Shown: positions 1 through 9,413 of the stretch, piece after piece | Position numbering within the stretch: position 1 is the stretch's first letter | Layout of the letters: the number at the start of each line of letters is the position of its first letter | Assembly (NCBI GenBank): GCA_033557465.1 | Contig: CM066047.1 | Location: 3,162,001 to 3,226,000 of the forward strand | DNA from: Ichthyophis bannanicus | Taxonomy: Eukaryota; Chordata; Amphibia; Gymnophiona; Ichthyophiidae | Direction of reading: 5' to 3' | DNA: 64,000 nt | Notes under the pieces: generated by a model | What the model was told of the DNA's origin: nothing | The model's database searches: none | Seen by the model: the letters and a program-made list of their open reading frames with translations, nothing else | Program-made: the position numbers and the translations under genes

Positions 1-660
1 TGGTTTTTATTTGTGCAGCCACTTCTTTGGAGAACCATATAGGTTTACTTTTCCTCTTGTTTTTATTTACTTTCCTTACAGATGTATCTGTTGCCCCTTT
101 TATTGCCTCCTTTAGTTTAGCCCACTGCAATTCCACTTCCCTTGCCTCCTCCCATCCTGCCAACTATTCCTTCAGGCACTTGGCCATTTTACTGAAGTCA
201 GCGTTTCTGAAGTCTAGGACTTTGAGCTTGCTGTGATTGGACTCTGCCTTGGTTTTTATCTCAAACCACACCATGTGATGATCGCTTCTGCTCATGTGGG
301 CACCCACTTGGACATTCGACATGGTATCTCCATTGGCGAGTAATAAATCCAGCATCAACCTTTTCCTGGCCAGTTCCATCACCATTTGTCTAAGATTCAA
401 TGCTTCTTGGAAGGTATCCACTATCTTGTTCTTTCCAGATTTGCAGAAAGAATACTCCAATCCACATCAGGTAGATTAAAGTTACCGAATATGATCACTT
501 CCTCCTTCATGGCTACCTTTGCAATATCAATAATCAAGTCTCTATCCATTTCTTCGGTTTGAATTGGAGGCCTGTAGACTACACCAGTATGGATGATAGT
601 GCCATCTCGTCTTTCCAACACAATCCACAGTGTTTCTTCTTTTCCCCATGTCCCCTGCAC
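1..660 (-). pseudogene. CR1-C ORF2 endonuclease fragment
   Basis: This is a piece of a LINE apurinic-type endonuclease, the enzyme that nicks target DNA to prime reverse transcription. Two overlapping minus-strand stretches (421-660 and 164-460) carry it. They include the VVYRPP segment, a NFNLPDVDW motif where the intact copy has GDFNLPDVDW (the catalytic Asp is kept, the preceding Gly changed to Asn), and a SDHHMVWFEI motif with the catalytic Asp-His. A frameshift near 440 splits the frame, and an in-frame TAG near 170 replaces a Glu codon of the intact copy. The reverse transcriptase part lies beyond the left edge. It is not functional. Confidence 0.85.
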
Positions 661-752
661 TTTGGCAGCTTTAATATTGCTTTTGATACATAGGACGGCT
701 ACTCATCGCTTTTCTGCCTTCTCTTTCTCTTCTAAATGAATTATATTCAGCT

Positions 753-764
753 ATGGCTATATCC
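753..764 (+). repeat. TSD of the BovB-like LINE
   Basis: ATGGCTATATCC occurs here and again at 12736-12747, just after the BovB 3' tail. The two copies bracket the whole nested insertion and show that 765-12735 arrived as one LINE, later enlarged by the gypsy and CR1-A insertions. Confidence 0.85.
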
Positions 765-1081
765 AGAATGGCATAGTGTTGACGGCGGAGGATCACATTT
801 CTGTGACAACAACACCAAACTTAAACTGCACGGAAGAAAGGCCCGGCAATCTACTTCTGTATCTTGCCATGAAAACCCAATGGATAGTTACAACAAAACA
901 AATTGTGCTATAGTGCTGGAAGATGAGACCCCCAGGTCGTAAGGCACTCAACTAGCTACTGGGGAAGAGCTGAAGACTTCTCAGAGTAAAGCCAGCATTT
1001 ATGATGTGGTTGGATCAAAGCCCTCGGGACGTCTGACTGCTGATGTAGCTGCGCATGAAATGAGAGTCAGAAGCTGTAAAA

Positions 1082-1931
1082 ATGTCTTACGCACGCATTG
1101 GAACATGGAACGTACGAAGCATGAATCAAGGGAAGTTGGAGGTGGTCAAGAATGAAATGGAACGTGTACAACTTGATCTGTTGGGTGTCAGCGAACTGAA
1201 ATGGACTGGCATCGGGCACTTTGCATCAGATGATCACATGGTCTACTATGCTGGAAATGAAAGACAAAGAAGAAATGGTGTTGCATTCATAATAAAGAAG
1301 AAACTTGCAAGAACTATAATGAAATACAATGCAGTCAACAAATGCTTAATCTCTATTCGTCTATGAGGAATGCCTATCAACACAACTATAATTCAAGTAT
1401 ATGCCCCAACAACAGCTGCAGAAGAGAATGAAATTGAAGAGTTCTATGAACAAGTACAAGCTGAAATTGACAGAACATGCAAACAGGATATCCTGATAGT
1501 CATGGGTGACTGGAACGCAAACGTTGGCAACAAAGAAGAAGGCAAAGTAGTTGGAAAATATGGACTTGGCAACAGAAATGAAGCTGGAGAAAGACTGATA
1601 GAAATCTGCAAGACCAACGACCTATTCATCTCAAACACCTTCTTCCATCAACACAAGTGGCGACTGTATACATGGACTTCACCCAATGGATTGTATAAAA
1701 ATCAAATTGACTACATCTGTGGAAGTCAACGATGGAAAGGTTCTATAACATCAACAAAGACAAAACCTGGAGCTGACTGTGGTACAGATCATCCAACTAC
1801 TAGTATGCAAACTCAAGCTAAAGTTGAAAAAGAGCAAACCACTCATGAATGCAGCAAAATATGACCTTGAGAATATACCACTGGAATTTAAAGACTGCCT
1901 GCAAAATCGAATTGCTGCTTTAGATACAAAT
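1082..1931 (+). pseudogene. BovB-like ORF, endonuclease domain
   Basis: This is the N-terminal endonuclease of the RTE polyprotein. Visible motifs are NVRSMNQGKLE at the start, SELKWTG with the metal-binding Glu, IQVYAPT, GDWNANVG with the catalytic Asp, and NQIDYI near the end. A TGA at 1364-1366, where relatives have a sense codon (probably CGA to TGA), interrupts the frame. The same frame resumes at 1370. A frameshift near 1800 moves the remainder into another frame up to the SINE insertion. Joining the sequence across the SINE at the ACAAAT duplication restores continuity of the coding order, so the SINE arrived after the element was in place. Confidence 0.88.
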
Positions 1932-2235
1932 TTATTTATTTTATTTTATTTATTTACATTCTCTTATATACCGTGCTATTCTGCATCAGTACGGTTTACA
2001 TTGAACAAACTGAAATTACATTGAACAGGGTATTATAACTTGGAGATAACTATTTTACAGGGAACATGGGCTATGGAGGGTTAAGTGGCTTGCCCAAGAC
2101 CACAAGGAGCACCTGTGGGACTAGAAACCCCAGTCCTTCCGGCCCAAGGTTGCTGTCCTCTAGTGGGATTTGAACCCCCAACCTTCCGGCCCGAAGTACC
2201 TTGCCCCAACCACTAGGCTACTCCTCCACTCCTCC
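1932..2235 (-). mobile_element. tRNA-headed SINE with MIR-like core, long form
   Basis: Read on the minus strand: an A-box-like TAGCCTAGTGGTT, a B-box-like GGTTCAAATCCC, a second related module ending GGTTTCTAGTCCC, a core containing GTCTTGGGCAAG as in MIR/CORE-SINEs, and a tail with CGGTATATAAG and repeats of AAAT. It is flanked by the 6-bp duplication ACAAAT (1926-1931 and 2236-2241). Removing the insert and one duplication rejoins BovB coding sequence exactly. The same SINE occurs at 28411, 50902 and, in a shorter form, 25322. Confidence 0.9.
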
Positions 2236-2241
2236 ACAAAT

Positions 2242-4134
2242 GACAGAGCTCCAGAAGAGTTATGGAATGACATCAAGAAGGTTGTGTTGGAAGAAAGCGA
2301 GAGGTCTCTACAAAAGGTGAAAAAGCAAAAACGGCCAAAATGGATGACAGAAGAAACTCTGAAAATTCCCCAGAAACGCAGAGAAGTTAAAGCCAGAGGA
2401 GAAAGAAAGACAATAATAGAACTCAACAGAGATTTCCAACGTGCAGCAAGACAGGACAAGGAAAAGTACTACAATGACGCATGCAAGGAAATAGAAGCAG
2501 AAACTATTAGAGGAAGAACAAGATCGGCTTTCCTAAAGCTACGAGAGTTAAAGAAAGTTCCAGCCTCAAATTGGAATGTTACATGATGCTCAAGGTTCTA
2601 TGTTGAATGATGCTGAGAAGATCAAGAAAAGGTGGAAGGAATATACAGAGTTTTTATATGATAAAGATCAAGTGGACCAACAGCTGTTTCAACCTGTACC
2701 TTATGATCGTGAACCATTCGTGATGAAAGAAGAAGTTGAAGCAGCATTGAAAGCCTTATCAAAGAATAAAGCACCAGGCATTGATAGCATTCCCATAGAA
2801 GTATTACAGCAATCTGATGCAGCTGTTACCGTACTTACAAGGCTCTGCCAAGAAATATGGAAGACAACATCATGGCCAACTGGCTGGAAAAGATCTGTGT
2901 TTATACCAATACTAAAGAAAGGTGATCCAACCGACTGTGGAAATTATCGCACAATCGCTCTGATCCTACATGCCAGCAAGATTCTACTGAAGATTATTCA
3001 AAAGAGACTACAACCATACCTGGAACAAGAACTACCTGAAGTGCAAGCAGGGTTCAGGAAAGGGCGTGGAATGAGAGACGACATTGCGGATGTGAGATGG
3101 ATCCTTGAAAAGACTAAAGAATACCAAAAGGATATCTATTTGTGCTTTATCGACTATAGCAAGGCTTTTGACTGTGTAAACCATGAGGAACTCTGGGCCA
3201 CATTAAGAAGCATGGGTATACCAGAACACCTGATCGTACTCTTGCACAATCTGTACATTGATCAAGAAGCAACAGTTCGAACGGAACAAGGAGAAACAGA
3301 ATGGTTGAAAATAAGCAAAGGTGTAAGACAAGGCTGTATACTTTCCCCCACCTGTTTAATTTATATGCAGAACAAATCATCAGAGAAGCAGTATTGTTTG
3401 AAGACAACAGAGGTGTGAAGATTGGTGGAAGACTCATCAACAACCTTCGCTATGCTGATGATAGCACATTACTGGCTGAAAGTGAAGATGATCTGAAACA
3501 TTTGCTTCTCACAATCAAAGAACATAGTCTCAAAATGGGCCTGCACCTTAATGTAAAGAAGACAAAGATCATGACAACTGGCATAATCAACAGGTTCATC
3601 GTTGAAGGAGAAGAAATTGAAATCGTGAACAACTTTAACCTACTTGGATCAACTATCAATAAAGAAGCAACAAGCAGTCAAGAAATCAGACGACGCATTG
3701 CTCTTGGCAGAATGGCTATGAAAGACCTAGATAAGATTCTCAAGAGCAAAGATGTCTCTCTCCATACAAAGATTCGACTTGTTCAAGCCATGGTATTTTC
3801 AATAACATCATATGGATGTGAAAGCTGGACAGTGAAAAAGATAGACAGGAAGAAAATTGATGCCTTTGAATTATGGTGCTGGCGGCGAATACTGTGTATA
3901 CCACGGACTGCCCAAAGAACAAACCTGTCGGTACTAGAGGAGATCAAACCTAAGCTTTCTTTAGAAGCTCAGATGACAAGACTTCGCCTTTCATACTTTG
4001 GACACATCATGCGAAGAGAAAGATCATTAGAGAAAGACATCATGCTTGGCAAGATAGAAGGTCAACGCAAAAGAGGAAGGCCAGCAATGAGATGGATCAA
4101 GACAATAATAGCAGCTACGGGTACCAGTCTGTAA
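2242..4134 (+). pseudogene. BovB-like ORF, reverse transcriptase and C-terminus
   Basis: This is the RTE reverse transcriptase, which copies the element RNA at the nicked target. In order: a linker with RAPEELWNDIKK, the N-terminal RT segment with NKAPGIDSIP, WKRSVFIPI, QAGFRKGRG, CFIDYSKAFDCV, GVRQGCILSP, the catalytic RYADD near 3450, and the C-terminal FELWCWRR and SYFGHIMRR. Frameshifts near 2570 and near 3346 divide it into three stretches (2242-2586, 2576-about 3345, about 3346-4134). The stop at 4132-4134 is the natural end of the family. All catalytic motifs remain, so the copy decayed mainly through small indels. Confidence 0.9.
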
Positions 4135-4181
4135 ACAATGAGCCGCCTGACTCAAGACTGAACACAATTTAGGATAGCTAT

Positions 4182-5631
4182 TGTCACAGAGCAGACTCAC
4201 TAGTGACCCCTATGGAGACAGATGAAATAGCAGTTCAAGAAGATACTAATGTTTGGGGAGAGCACATGATAGAAAGTTGCCATGGGCAACATAAGCAAGT
4301 GAGGTCACGAGCTAGGGAGACACACCCAGCCAGTAGAGAAACCAGGAAATTCTCACCTGATACTAATCAGCTGGGGGGGTGGTGCAGCTAGGAAACACCT
4401 AGATAAGCACAGCTCACAAGCAGTTAGGCAGAACCAGGGTAAGACCCAGACCCAGAAGGAGAATAGGAACTGGAACCGGAAGAATGGGAGACAGCCTAGG
4501 TCTCTGAATGAAAGCAGAAACAGAAGGAACTGGATGAATGGAGAGGACGAGAGAAGCTGTGAAGAGAGCATGTCTGACTACCACTTTGGAAGCCTGAACG
4601 GAGGTCTGAGTGAGTCCAATGAATGCTTGACTGAGAGGTACAGACAGCTTGACACAGAAAGTGAGAGTGAATATAACAGCCCAGGTTGGAACAGAGCCAG
4701 AGGGAAAAAGGTACAAGCCGGGAAGTTTTACTCCTGTCCAAAAAGGGGAAGCACAGGGCTTGGCTATAGGGGACAGTTTGTTGAAGTCCAGAAGCCATAC
4801 AAAGCCAGCTTAAGGGAAGCAGAGAAGCTTCATTACCCTTATCATGAGCAAAAGAAAGATAAAGGCTTTTTACCTGCAGAAGTAAATCACTCTGAGAGAT
4901 ACGTGAGACACAGAATCTCAGAAGGGCTGCCGTTAAGAGCTCCAGCTGTTTCCAGGGTCCTAAGCAGAGCAGAGCCTAGAGCTGAAGCAATTCCTTCTAA
5001 TAGGTGGGCAAGGGAATACTTTAGCTTGCCTAACAGGTACCAGCAGGGGGGAGGCTCTTACCAGCAAAACCTCAGTGAATGTGGTAACAGCAAACAGTTT
5101 TCCCTCAGTGAAAGAAAAGTACGTCACAGCCAAGACGGACTGTTTGCCAAGCTCCCACACGAGGAAAGGTAAAGAGGTGTTAATTCCTGCTGAGGAACTT
5201 ATGCAATATGAACCATCTGTAATAGAAGATAGTATTGAACAAATGGACTGTAGCCTTTCTCTGGCTGACAACATAGTCTCACTGAGATAGAGAGGAATAA
5301 GAAGCCTGACAGGGTGAAGGGAAGGCCTTATTCCTGGTTGCTACAGGTCTGTGTTTGGAATACATTTGTTTTGTTAAGAAGCTGAAAGAAAGCTATTTTT
5401 GTTACAGCTTTCTTTCTGTTATGCCCAAGAAGGGTTATGTTTCTTTATTTTTGTACATATTGAGAAATCCTATTGGGAAAAGGAAATAAAGCCCTACTTA
5501 ACCTTACCATCGGTTTTTCCACGACTAATTTGTAACTGGCAGCGCAACTACAACTACCAGAAGGCCAGTTATACTGAGGCCCAGTGCAGTACCTTGTTTT
5601 ACCTGCAGGTGCACAGAGAGGGCTCACGACA
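4182..5631 (+). repeat. Gypsy 5' LTR
   Basis: This 1450-base repeat starts TG and ends CA. It matches 8294-9413 plus 12343-12679, the 3' LTR interrupted by a LINE. An AATAAA signal lies near 5485. Most of its length can be read as one open frame, annotated separately. Confidence 0.92.
4534..5172 (+). CDS. LTR-contained open frame of unknown function
   Basis: This is an open frame of 212 codons lying wholly inside the 5' LTR. The predicted product is hydrophilic, rich in Ser, Glu, Arg and Tyr, with no signal peptide, membrane segment or motif I recognise. The 3' LTR carries the same frame from 8649, but one C-to-A change creates a stop at 9015-9017. One-base indels near 5050 and 5166 put the downstream part in different frames in the two LTRs. 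A second frame (to 5290) continues the likely ancestral reading, so the original frame may have been about 250 codons. It may be a real accessory protein or simply chance openness of a purine-rich LTR; I lean slightly to chance. Confidence 0.3.
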   Translation: MNGEDERSCEESMSDYHFGSLNGGLSESNECLTERYRQLDTESESEYNSPGWNRARGKKVQAGKFYSCPKRGSTGLGYRGQFVEVQKPYKASLREAEKLHYPYHEQKKDKGFLPAEVNHSERYVRHRISEGLPLRAPAVSRVLSRAEPRAEAIPSNRWAREYFSLPNRYQQGGGSYQQNLSECGNSKQFSLSERKVRHSQDGLFAKLPHEER

Positions 5632-5969
5632 TAATGGCGTAGTATTTTAGGATTAATTTTTGTGTACCACATGATTTCTTCTGGAGGAAAAGGGAAGAAA
5701 TAAAGAGAAGAAGACATCGCTGGAGGAACAGGTGACCACACAGAAGCACTACCTGAGGAGGATTTCGCTGGCAGGTCGGCCAGAAAAGCAAGGGACCTTT
5801 CTCACACGCTGAAGTCTACCAGAAAACTCAGGTAACGGTGACCTGGGTGGGAAAGGTAGAAGGACACCGTGAGAAAGGGGGCGCTATTCCTAGGCAGGAA
5901 GTGGGCAAAAGAAGTACCGCACTTGGTGTGCTTTTTCTTTTTCTTTTGCAGGTGTTCAGCTCCAGAGGG

Positions 5970-6947
5970 ATGGATCCACACGACATCCAGACATGGATGC
6001 AAGCGCAGTGGGACAGACAAGCAGCGCTTTTGCAGCATCTTCAAGGACAGTACATGGACGCTATGAAAGAGCAGCAGCAGCTTTTGTTGGAAGCGTTGGA
6101 AGCTCTTATCAAGAAGCCGCAGGAAATTGAAGCAGCAAACTTGCCAACAATGCCGCAAGTAGCACTGAACAGTTGCTCTAATTTTTCTGTGAGACAGCTC
6201 ACCCAGTATGATGATACTGTTGGTAATGTGTCTGATAGTAAGAAATGTTATAGGTGTGGAAAGGCAGGCCACTACCAGGAAAATTGTGGGGTAAAAATGG
6301 TCTTTATAGCCGGAGCTGAGAAACAAGTCCCGAAGGGCATTTTTCTCCAGGTCTTGGTAGATGGAGAAGACGCCTTGGCTTTGCTGGACTCAGGCGCAGA
6401 ACAGAGCATGGTCTCTCAGAAGTTTTGGGAGACCATGGAGCAGTCTCGCTCTGCGGCCTCAGGTCAGAGAAAGGACCAAGTACAGATAAAATGTGTACAT
6501 GGCACCCGTCTTCCATTTCCCCTACATAAGGTACGGGTTAAGGGGATGGGAATAGAAAGAGAAATCCAGGTGGCAGTAGTCCCAGGGCTACCCCAGGAAC
6601 TTATCCTAGGGCATGATTGGCCTTCATTTAAAGGAGGATTGATACAAGGCTTAGGTACAAGGACAGGCCTTGTTTCAACCAGGTCACAGGCTGGGACCTC
6701 AGGAACCCAGGAACCATCTGTTGAAAGAACAGAGGAACCTAAGGGGGAGGAAGTTAAGGAAAAGCCCGAGGAAAAGATAGAAGAGGTTGAGGCTAACACA
6801 CGCCCCGATCATGACGAGTTGATTCAGGTTCCAAATAAAGAGGAGAAAAAGCCCAAGGCTAGGAAACGCCAAGAGAAAAATAAAAGGACCCGAGGAAGAG
6901 CAGAACTAGAGGCCGGGGAAGGGTTACCGTGGGTACCTGCAGCCTAG
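5970..6947 (+). CDS. gag-pro: Gypsy Gag-protease polyprotein, capsid deleted
   Basis: Gag packages element RNA and the aspartic protease cleaves the polyprotein. The frame is open further upstream to 5838, but I chose the ATG at 5970 because the product then begins MDPHDIQTW, a usual Gag-like start. A pyrimidine-rich tract ending GCAG sits just before it and could be a splice acceptor. In order: a Gln/Leu-rich helical segment (about residues 5-48), a short linker, one CCHC knuckle (CYRCGKAGHYQENC, about residues 93-106), then a protease with LLDSGAEQS (about 135-145) and LILGHDW. A charged Glu/Lys-rich tail follows. The usual capsid domain between helix and knuckle is absent, so the protein is probably assembly-defective. 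It overlaps the integrase frame by 19 bases in the -1 frame. Confidence 0.8.
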   Translation: MDPHDIQTWMQAQWDRQAALLQHLQGQYMDAMKEQQQLLLEALEALIKKPQEIEAANLPTMPQVALNSCSNFSVRQLTQYDDTVGNVSDSKKCYRCGKAGHYQENCGVKMVFIAGAEKQVPKGIFLQVLVDGEDALALLDSGAEQSMVSQKFWETMEQSRSAASGQRKDQVQIKCVHGTRLPFPLHKVRVKGMGIEREIQVAVVPGLPQELILGHDWPSFKGGLIQGLGTRTGLVSTRSQAGTSGTQEPSVERTEEPKGEEVKEKPEEKIEEVEANTRPDHDELIQVPNKEEKKPKARKRQEKNKRTRGRAELEAGEGLPWVPAA

Positions 6948-8503
6948 TTCAGAAGTTCCCTTCTTTCCCAATGGAACAGAAGGCAGACCCCGCGCTCAAA
7001 AGAGCATTTGAATGGGCACAAGAGGATCGACCCATACTTCCTAGATTCCTACTAGATAAGGACATACTATACAGGGAAAGTATAGACCCGTATACTGACG
7101 CAGTCAGGAAACAACTGGTGGTGCCAGTAACTTTCAAGGCTGTTGTTTTACGCCTAGCACACGACCATCCGATAGGCAGTCACAAAGGTGTTCAGGGAAC
7201 GCTAGATCAGATACTGACGCGGTTTTACTGGCCAGGAGTATATAAAGAGACAAAACAGTACTGTGACTCCTGCCCTACCTGCCAGAGGGTCTCAATAGCA
7301 CGACCAAAGGCCGTACCTATGGTGCCTTTGCCTACCATCTCGGCACCCATTAGACGCATGGGGATGGATATAGTGGGCCCTCTAATAAAAACACCTAGGG
7401 GTTACCAGTATATGCTAGTAATTGTAGACCACACCACGCGGTTCCCGTGGGCAATTCCCCTTAGGAACATCTCAGCTAGGATTATAGCGCAAGAACTAAT
7501 AAAGTTATTTTGCGAAGTGGGGTTTCCCCAGGAGATCTTAACAGATCAGGGAAGCAACTTCATGTCGCGATACCTTGCTACAGTGTGGGAAGCATTTGGC
7601 ATTCGCCACATTAAGACTGCGGCGTACCACCCCCAGTCAAATGGATTAGTAGAGCGAATGAACCAATCCATTAAACACCTATTGAGGAGAGGTTTAAGGA
7701 AGGGAGAGATGGCAGAGTGGGACACCTTGCTCCCATTCGTATTGTATGCATGTAGGAAGCGTATTCAAACGTCCTTGGGGGCATCCCCGTTCGAGCTATT
7801 GTTTGGCAGGGCCCCGAGGGGTATATTAGACATTCTGCAGAAAGAGTGGGTGGAACCAGAAATACCAGAGGTAGGGGTACCACAATTCTTAAACAACTTA
7901 AGAACGCGCTTAGAGAAGACGTCTAAAGCCTCGGTAGACAATCTCAAGGCTAGCCAGCAGCGTCAGAAACACTATTACGATAAGGGCACACAACCCAGGC
8001 ACTTAGAAGTCGGGGATAAGGTCCTCATCCAGGTAGCAGATCCTGGTCCCAAATTTGAATCCCACTGGAAGGGGCCGGGTACAGTGATAAAAAGAGTTGG
8101 GCCTGTTTCCTATTTGATAGAAAACGACAGGGGACGTAGACAGGTTTATCACCTTAACGTGTTAAAGCCTTGGAAAGAGAGGGAGGCCCAAGCTAATTTA
8201 GTTTACAGGGAGCATTATAGGCGCACCCCGGGCAGAATTACATGCTGTCCGTGTAGTTTTGCGGCAGCCCGTAATATTTTAAGGGGGGGAATCTGTCACA
8301 GAGCAGACTCACTAGTGACCCCTATGGAGACAGATGAAATAGCAGTTCAAGAAGATACTAATGTTTGGGGAGAGCACATGATAGAAAGTTGCCATGGGCA
8401 ACGTAAGCAAGTGAGGTCACGAGCTAGGGAGACACACCCAGCCAGTAGAGAAACCAGGAAATTCTCACCTGATACTAATCAGCTGGGGGGGTGGTGCAGC
8501 TAG
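6929..8503 (+). CDS. int: Gypsy integrase, reading into the 3' LTR
   Basis: Integrase joins element cDNA to host DNA. From the first ATG, residues 78 and 85 (His) with 115 and 118 (Cys) form the zinc-binding HHCC module. The catalytic triad is D147 (GMDIVGPL), D206 (LTDQGSNF) and E242 (GLVERMN), a 35-residue D-to-E spacing. A C-terminal GPF/Y-like module (HWKGPGTVIK) and HLNVLKPW follow. All key residues are intact. The frame does not stop at the end of integrase: it passes through the polypurine tract and about 210 bases of the 3' LTR. No RT or RNase H precedes or follows it. Either they were deleted between protease and integrase, or the ancestor had the Gmr1-like order (integrase before RT) and lost the end. 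Confidence 0.88.
   Translation: MGTCSLVQKFPSFPMEQKADPALKRAFEWAQEDRPILPRFLLDKDILYRESIDPYTDAVRKQLVVPVTFKAVVLRLAHDHPIGSHKGVQGTLDQILTRFYWPGVYKETKQYCDSCPTCQRVSIARPKAVPMVPLPTISAPIRRMGMDIVGPLIKTPRGYQYMLVIVDHTTRFPWAIPLRNISARIIAQELIKLFCEVGFPQEILTDQGSNFMSRYLATVWEAFGIRHIKTAAYHPQSNGLVERMNQSIKHLLRRGLRKGEMAEWDTLLPFVLYACRKRIQTSLGASPFELLFGRAPRGILDILQKEWVEPEIPEVGVPQFLNNLRTRLEKTSKASVDNLKASQQRQKHYYDKGTQPRHLEVGDKVLIQVADPGPKFESHWKGPGTVIKRVGPVSYLIENDRGRRQVYHLNVLKPWKEREAQANLVYREHYRRTPGRITCCPCSFAAARNILRGGICHRADSLVTPMETDEIAVQEDTNVWGEHMIESCHGQRKQVRSRARETHPASRETRKFSPDTNQLGGWCS
8281..8293 (+). promoter_or_regulatory. Polypurine tract of the gypsy element
   Basis: The run AAGGGGGGGA directly precedes the 3' LTR (TGTCACAG at 8294). 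This is the usual primer site for plus-strand synthesis. Confidence 0.85.
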
Positions 8504-9413
8504 GAAACACCTAGATAAGCACAGCTCACAAGCAGTTAGGCAGAACCAGGGTAAGACCCAGACCCAGAAGGAGAATAGGAACTGGAACCGGAAGGAGAAT
8601 GGGAGACAGCCTAGGTCTCTGAATGAAAGCAGAAACAGAAGGAACTGGATGAATGGAGAGGACGAGAGAAGCTGTGAAGAGAGCATGTCTGACTACCACT
8701 TTGGAAGCCTGAACGGAGGTCTGAGTGAGTCCAATGAATGCTTGACTGAGAGGTACAGACAGCTTGACACAGAAAGTGAGAGTGAATATAACAGCCCAGG
8801 TTGGAACAGAGCCAGAGGGAAAAAGGTACAAGCCGGGAAGTTTTACTCCTGTCCAAAAAGGGGAAGCACAGGGCTTGGCTATAGGGGACAGTTTGTTGAA
8901 GTCCAGAAGCCATACAAAGCCAGCTTAAGGGAAGCAGAGAAGCTTCATTACCCTTATCATGAGCAAAAGAAAGATAAAGGCTTTTTACCTGCAGAAGTAA
9001 ATCACTCTGAGAGATAAGTGAGACACAGAATCTCAGAAGGGCTGCCGTTAAGAGCTCCAGCTGTTTCCAGGGTCCTAAGCAGAGCAGAGCCTAGAGCTGA
9101 AGCAATTCCTTCTAATAGGTGGGCAAGGGAATACTTTAGCTTGCCTAACAGGTACCAGCAGGGGGAGGCTCTTACCAGCAAAACCTCAGTGAATGTGGTA
9201 ACAGCAAACAGTTTTCCCTCAGTGAAAGAAAAGTATGTCACAGCCAAGACGGACTGTTAGCCAAGCTCCCACACGAGGAAGGTAAAGAGGTGTTAATTCC
9301 TGCTGAGGAACTTATGCAATATGAACCATCTGTAATAGAAGATAGTATTGAACAAATGGACTGTAGCCTTTCTCTGGCTGACAACATAGTCTCACTGAGA
9401 TAGAGAGGAATAA
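8294..9413 (+). repeat. Gypsy 3' LTR, first part
   Basis: This part matches 4182-5301 of the 5' LTR apart from a few substitutions, a 3-base insertion near 8594 and two 1-base deletions. It is interrupted after the GAATAA at 9408-9413 by a CR1-A LINE. Confidence 0.92.

Larger units (their letters stand above)
1..764 (-). mobile_element. CR1-type LINE fragment, family C
   Basis: The minus strand matches the endonuclease part of the nearly complete CR1-C copy at 45435-50325 (compare 47550-48300), with scattered substitutions. The fragment runs off the left edge of the window and is cut at 764, where a BovB-like LINE begins. Family membership rests on direct comparison inside the window. Confidence 0.88.
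765..4181 (+). mobile_element. BovB-like RTE LINE, main body
   Basis: The encoded protein has the layout and wording of the BovB/RTE family: endonuclease opening with IGTWNVRSMNQGKLE, then reverse transcriptase with RYADD, then the C-terminal CESWTVKK and FELWCWRR segments. Roughly 300 bases of 5' untranslated sequence precede the first ATG. The 3' tail is displaced to 12680-12735 by a gypsy insertion. Full-length structure plus a 12-bp TSD show target-primed integration. BovB-like RTE elements are known for horizontal transfer between vertebrates; whether that applies here cannot be told from this window. Confidence 0.9.

Noticed and set aside
4414..4798. Minus-strand open frames in the LTR (4414-4716, 4496-4798 and their copies at 8526-8913)
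   Set aside because: They mirror the purine-rich plus-strand frame, have no motif and are opposite to the element's transcription.
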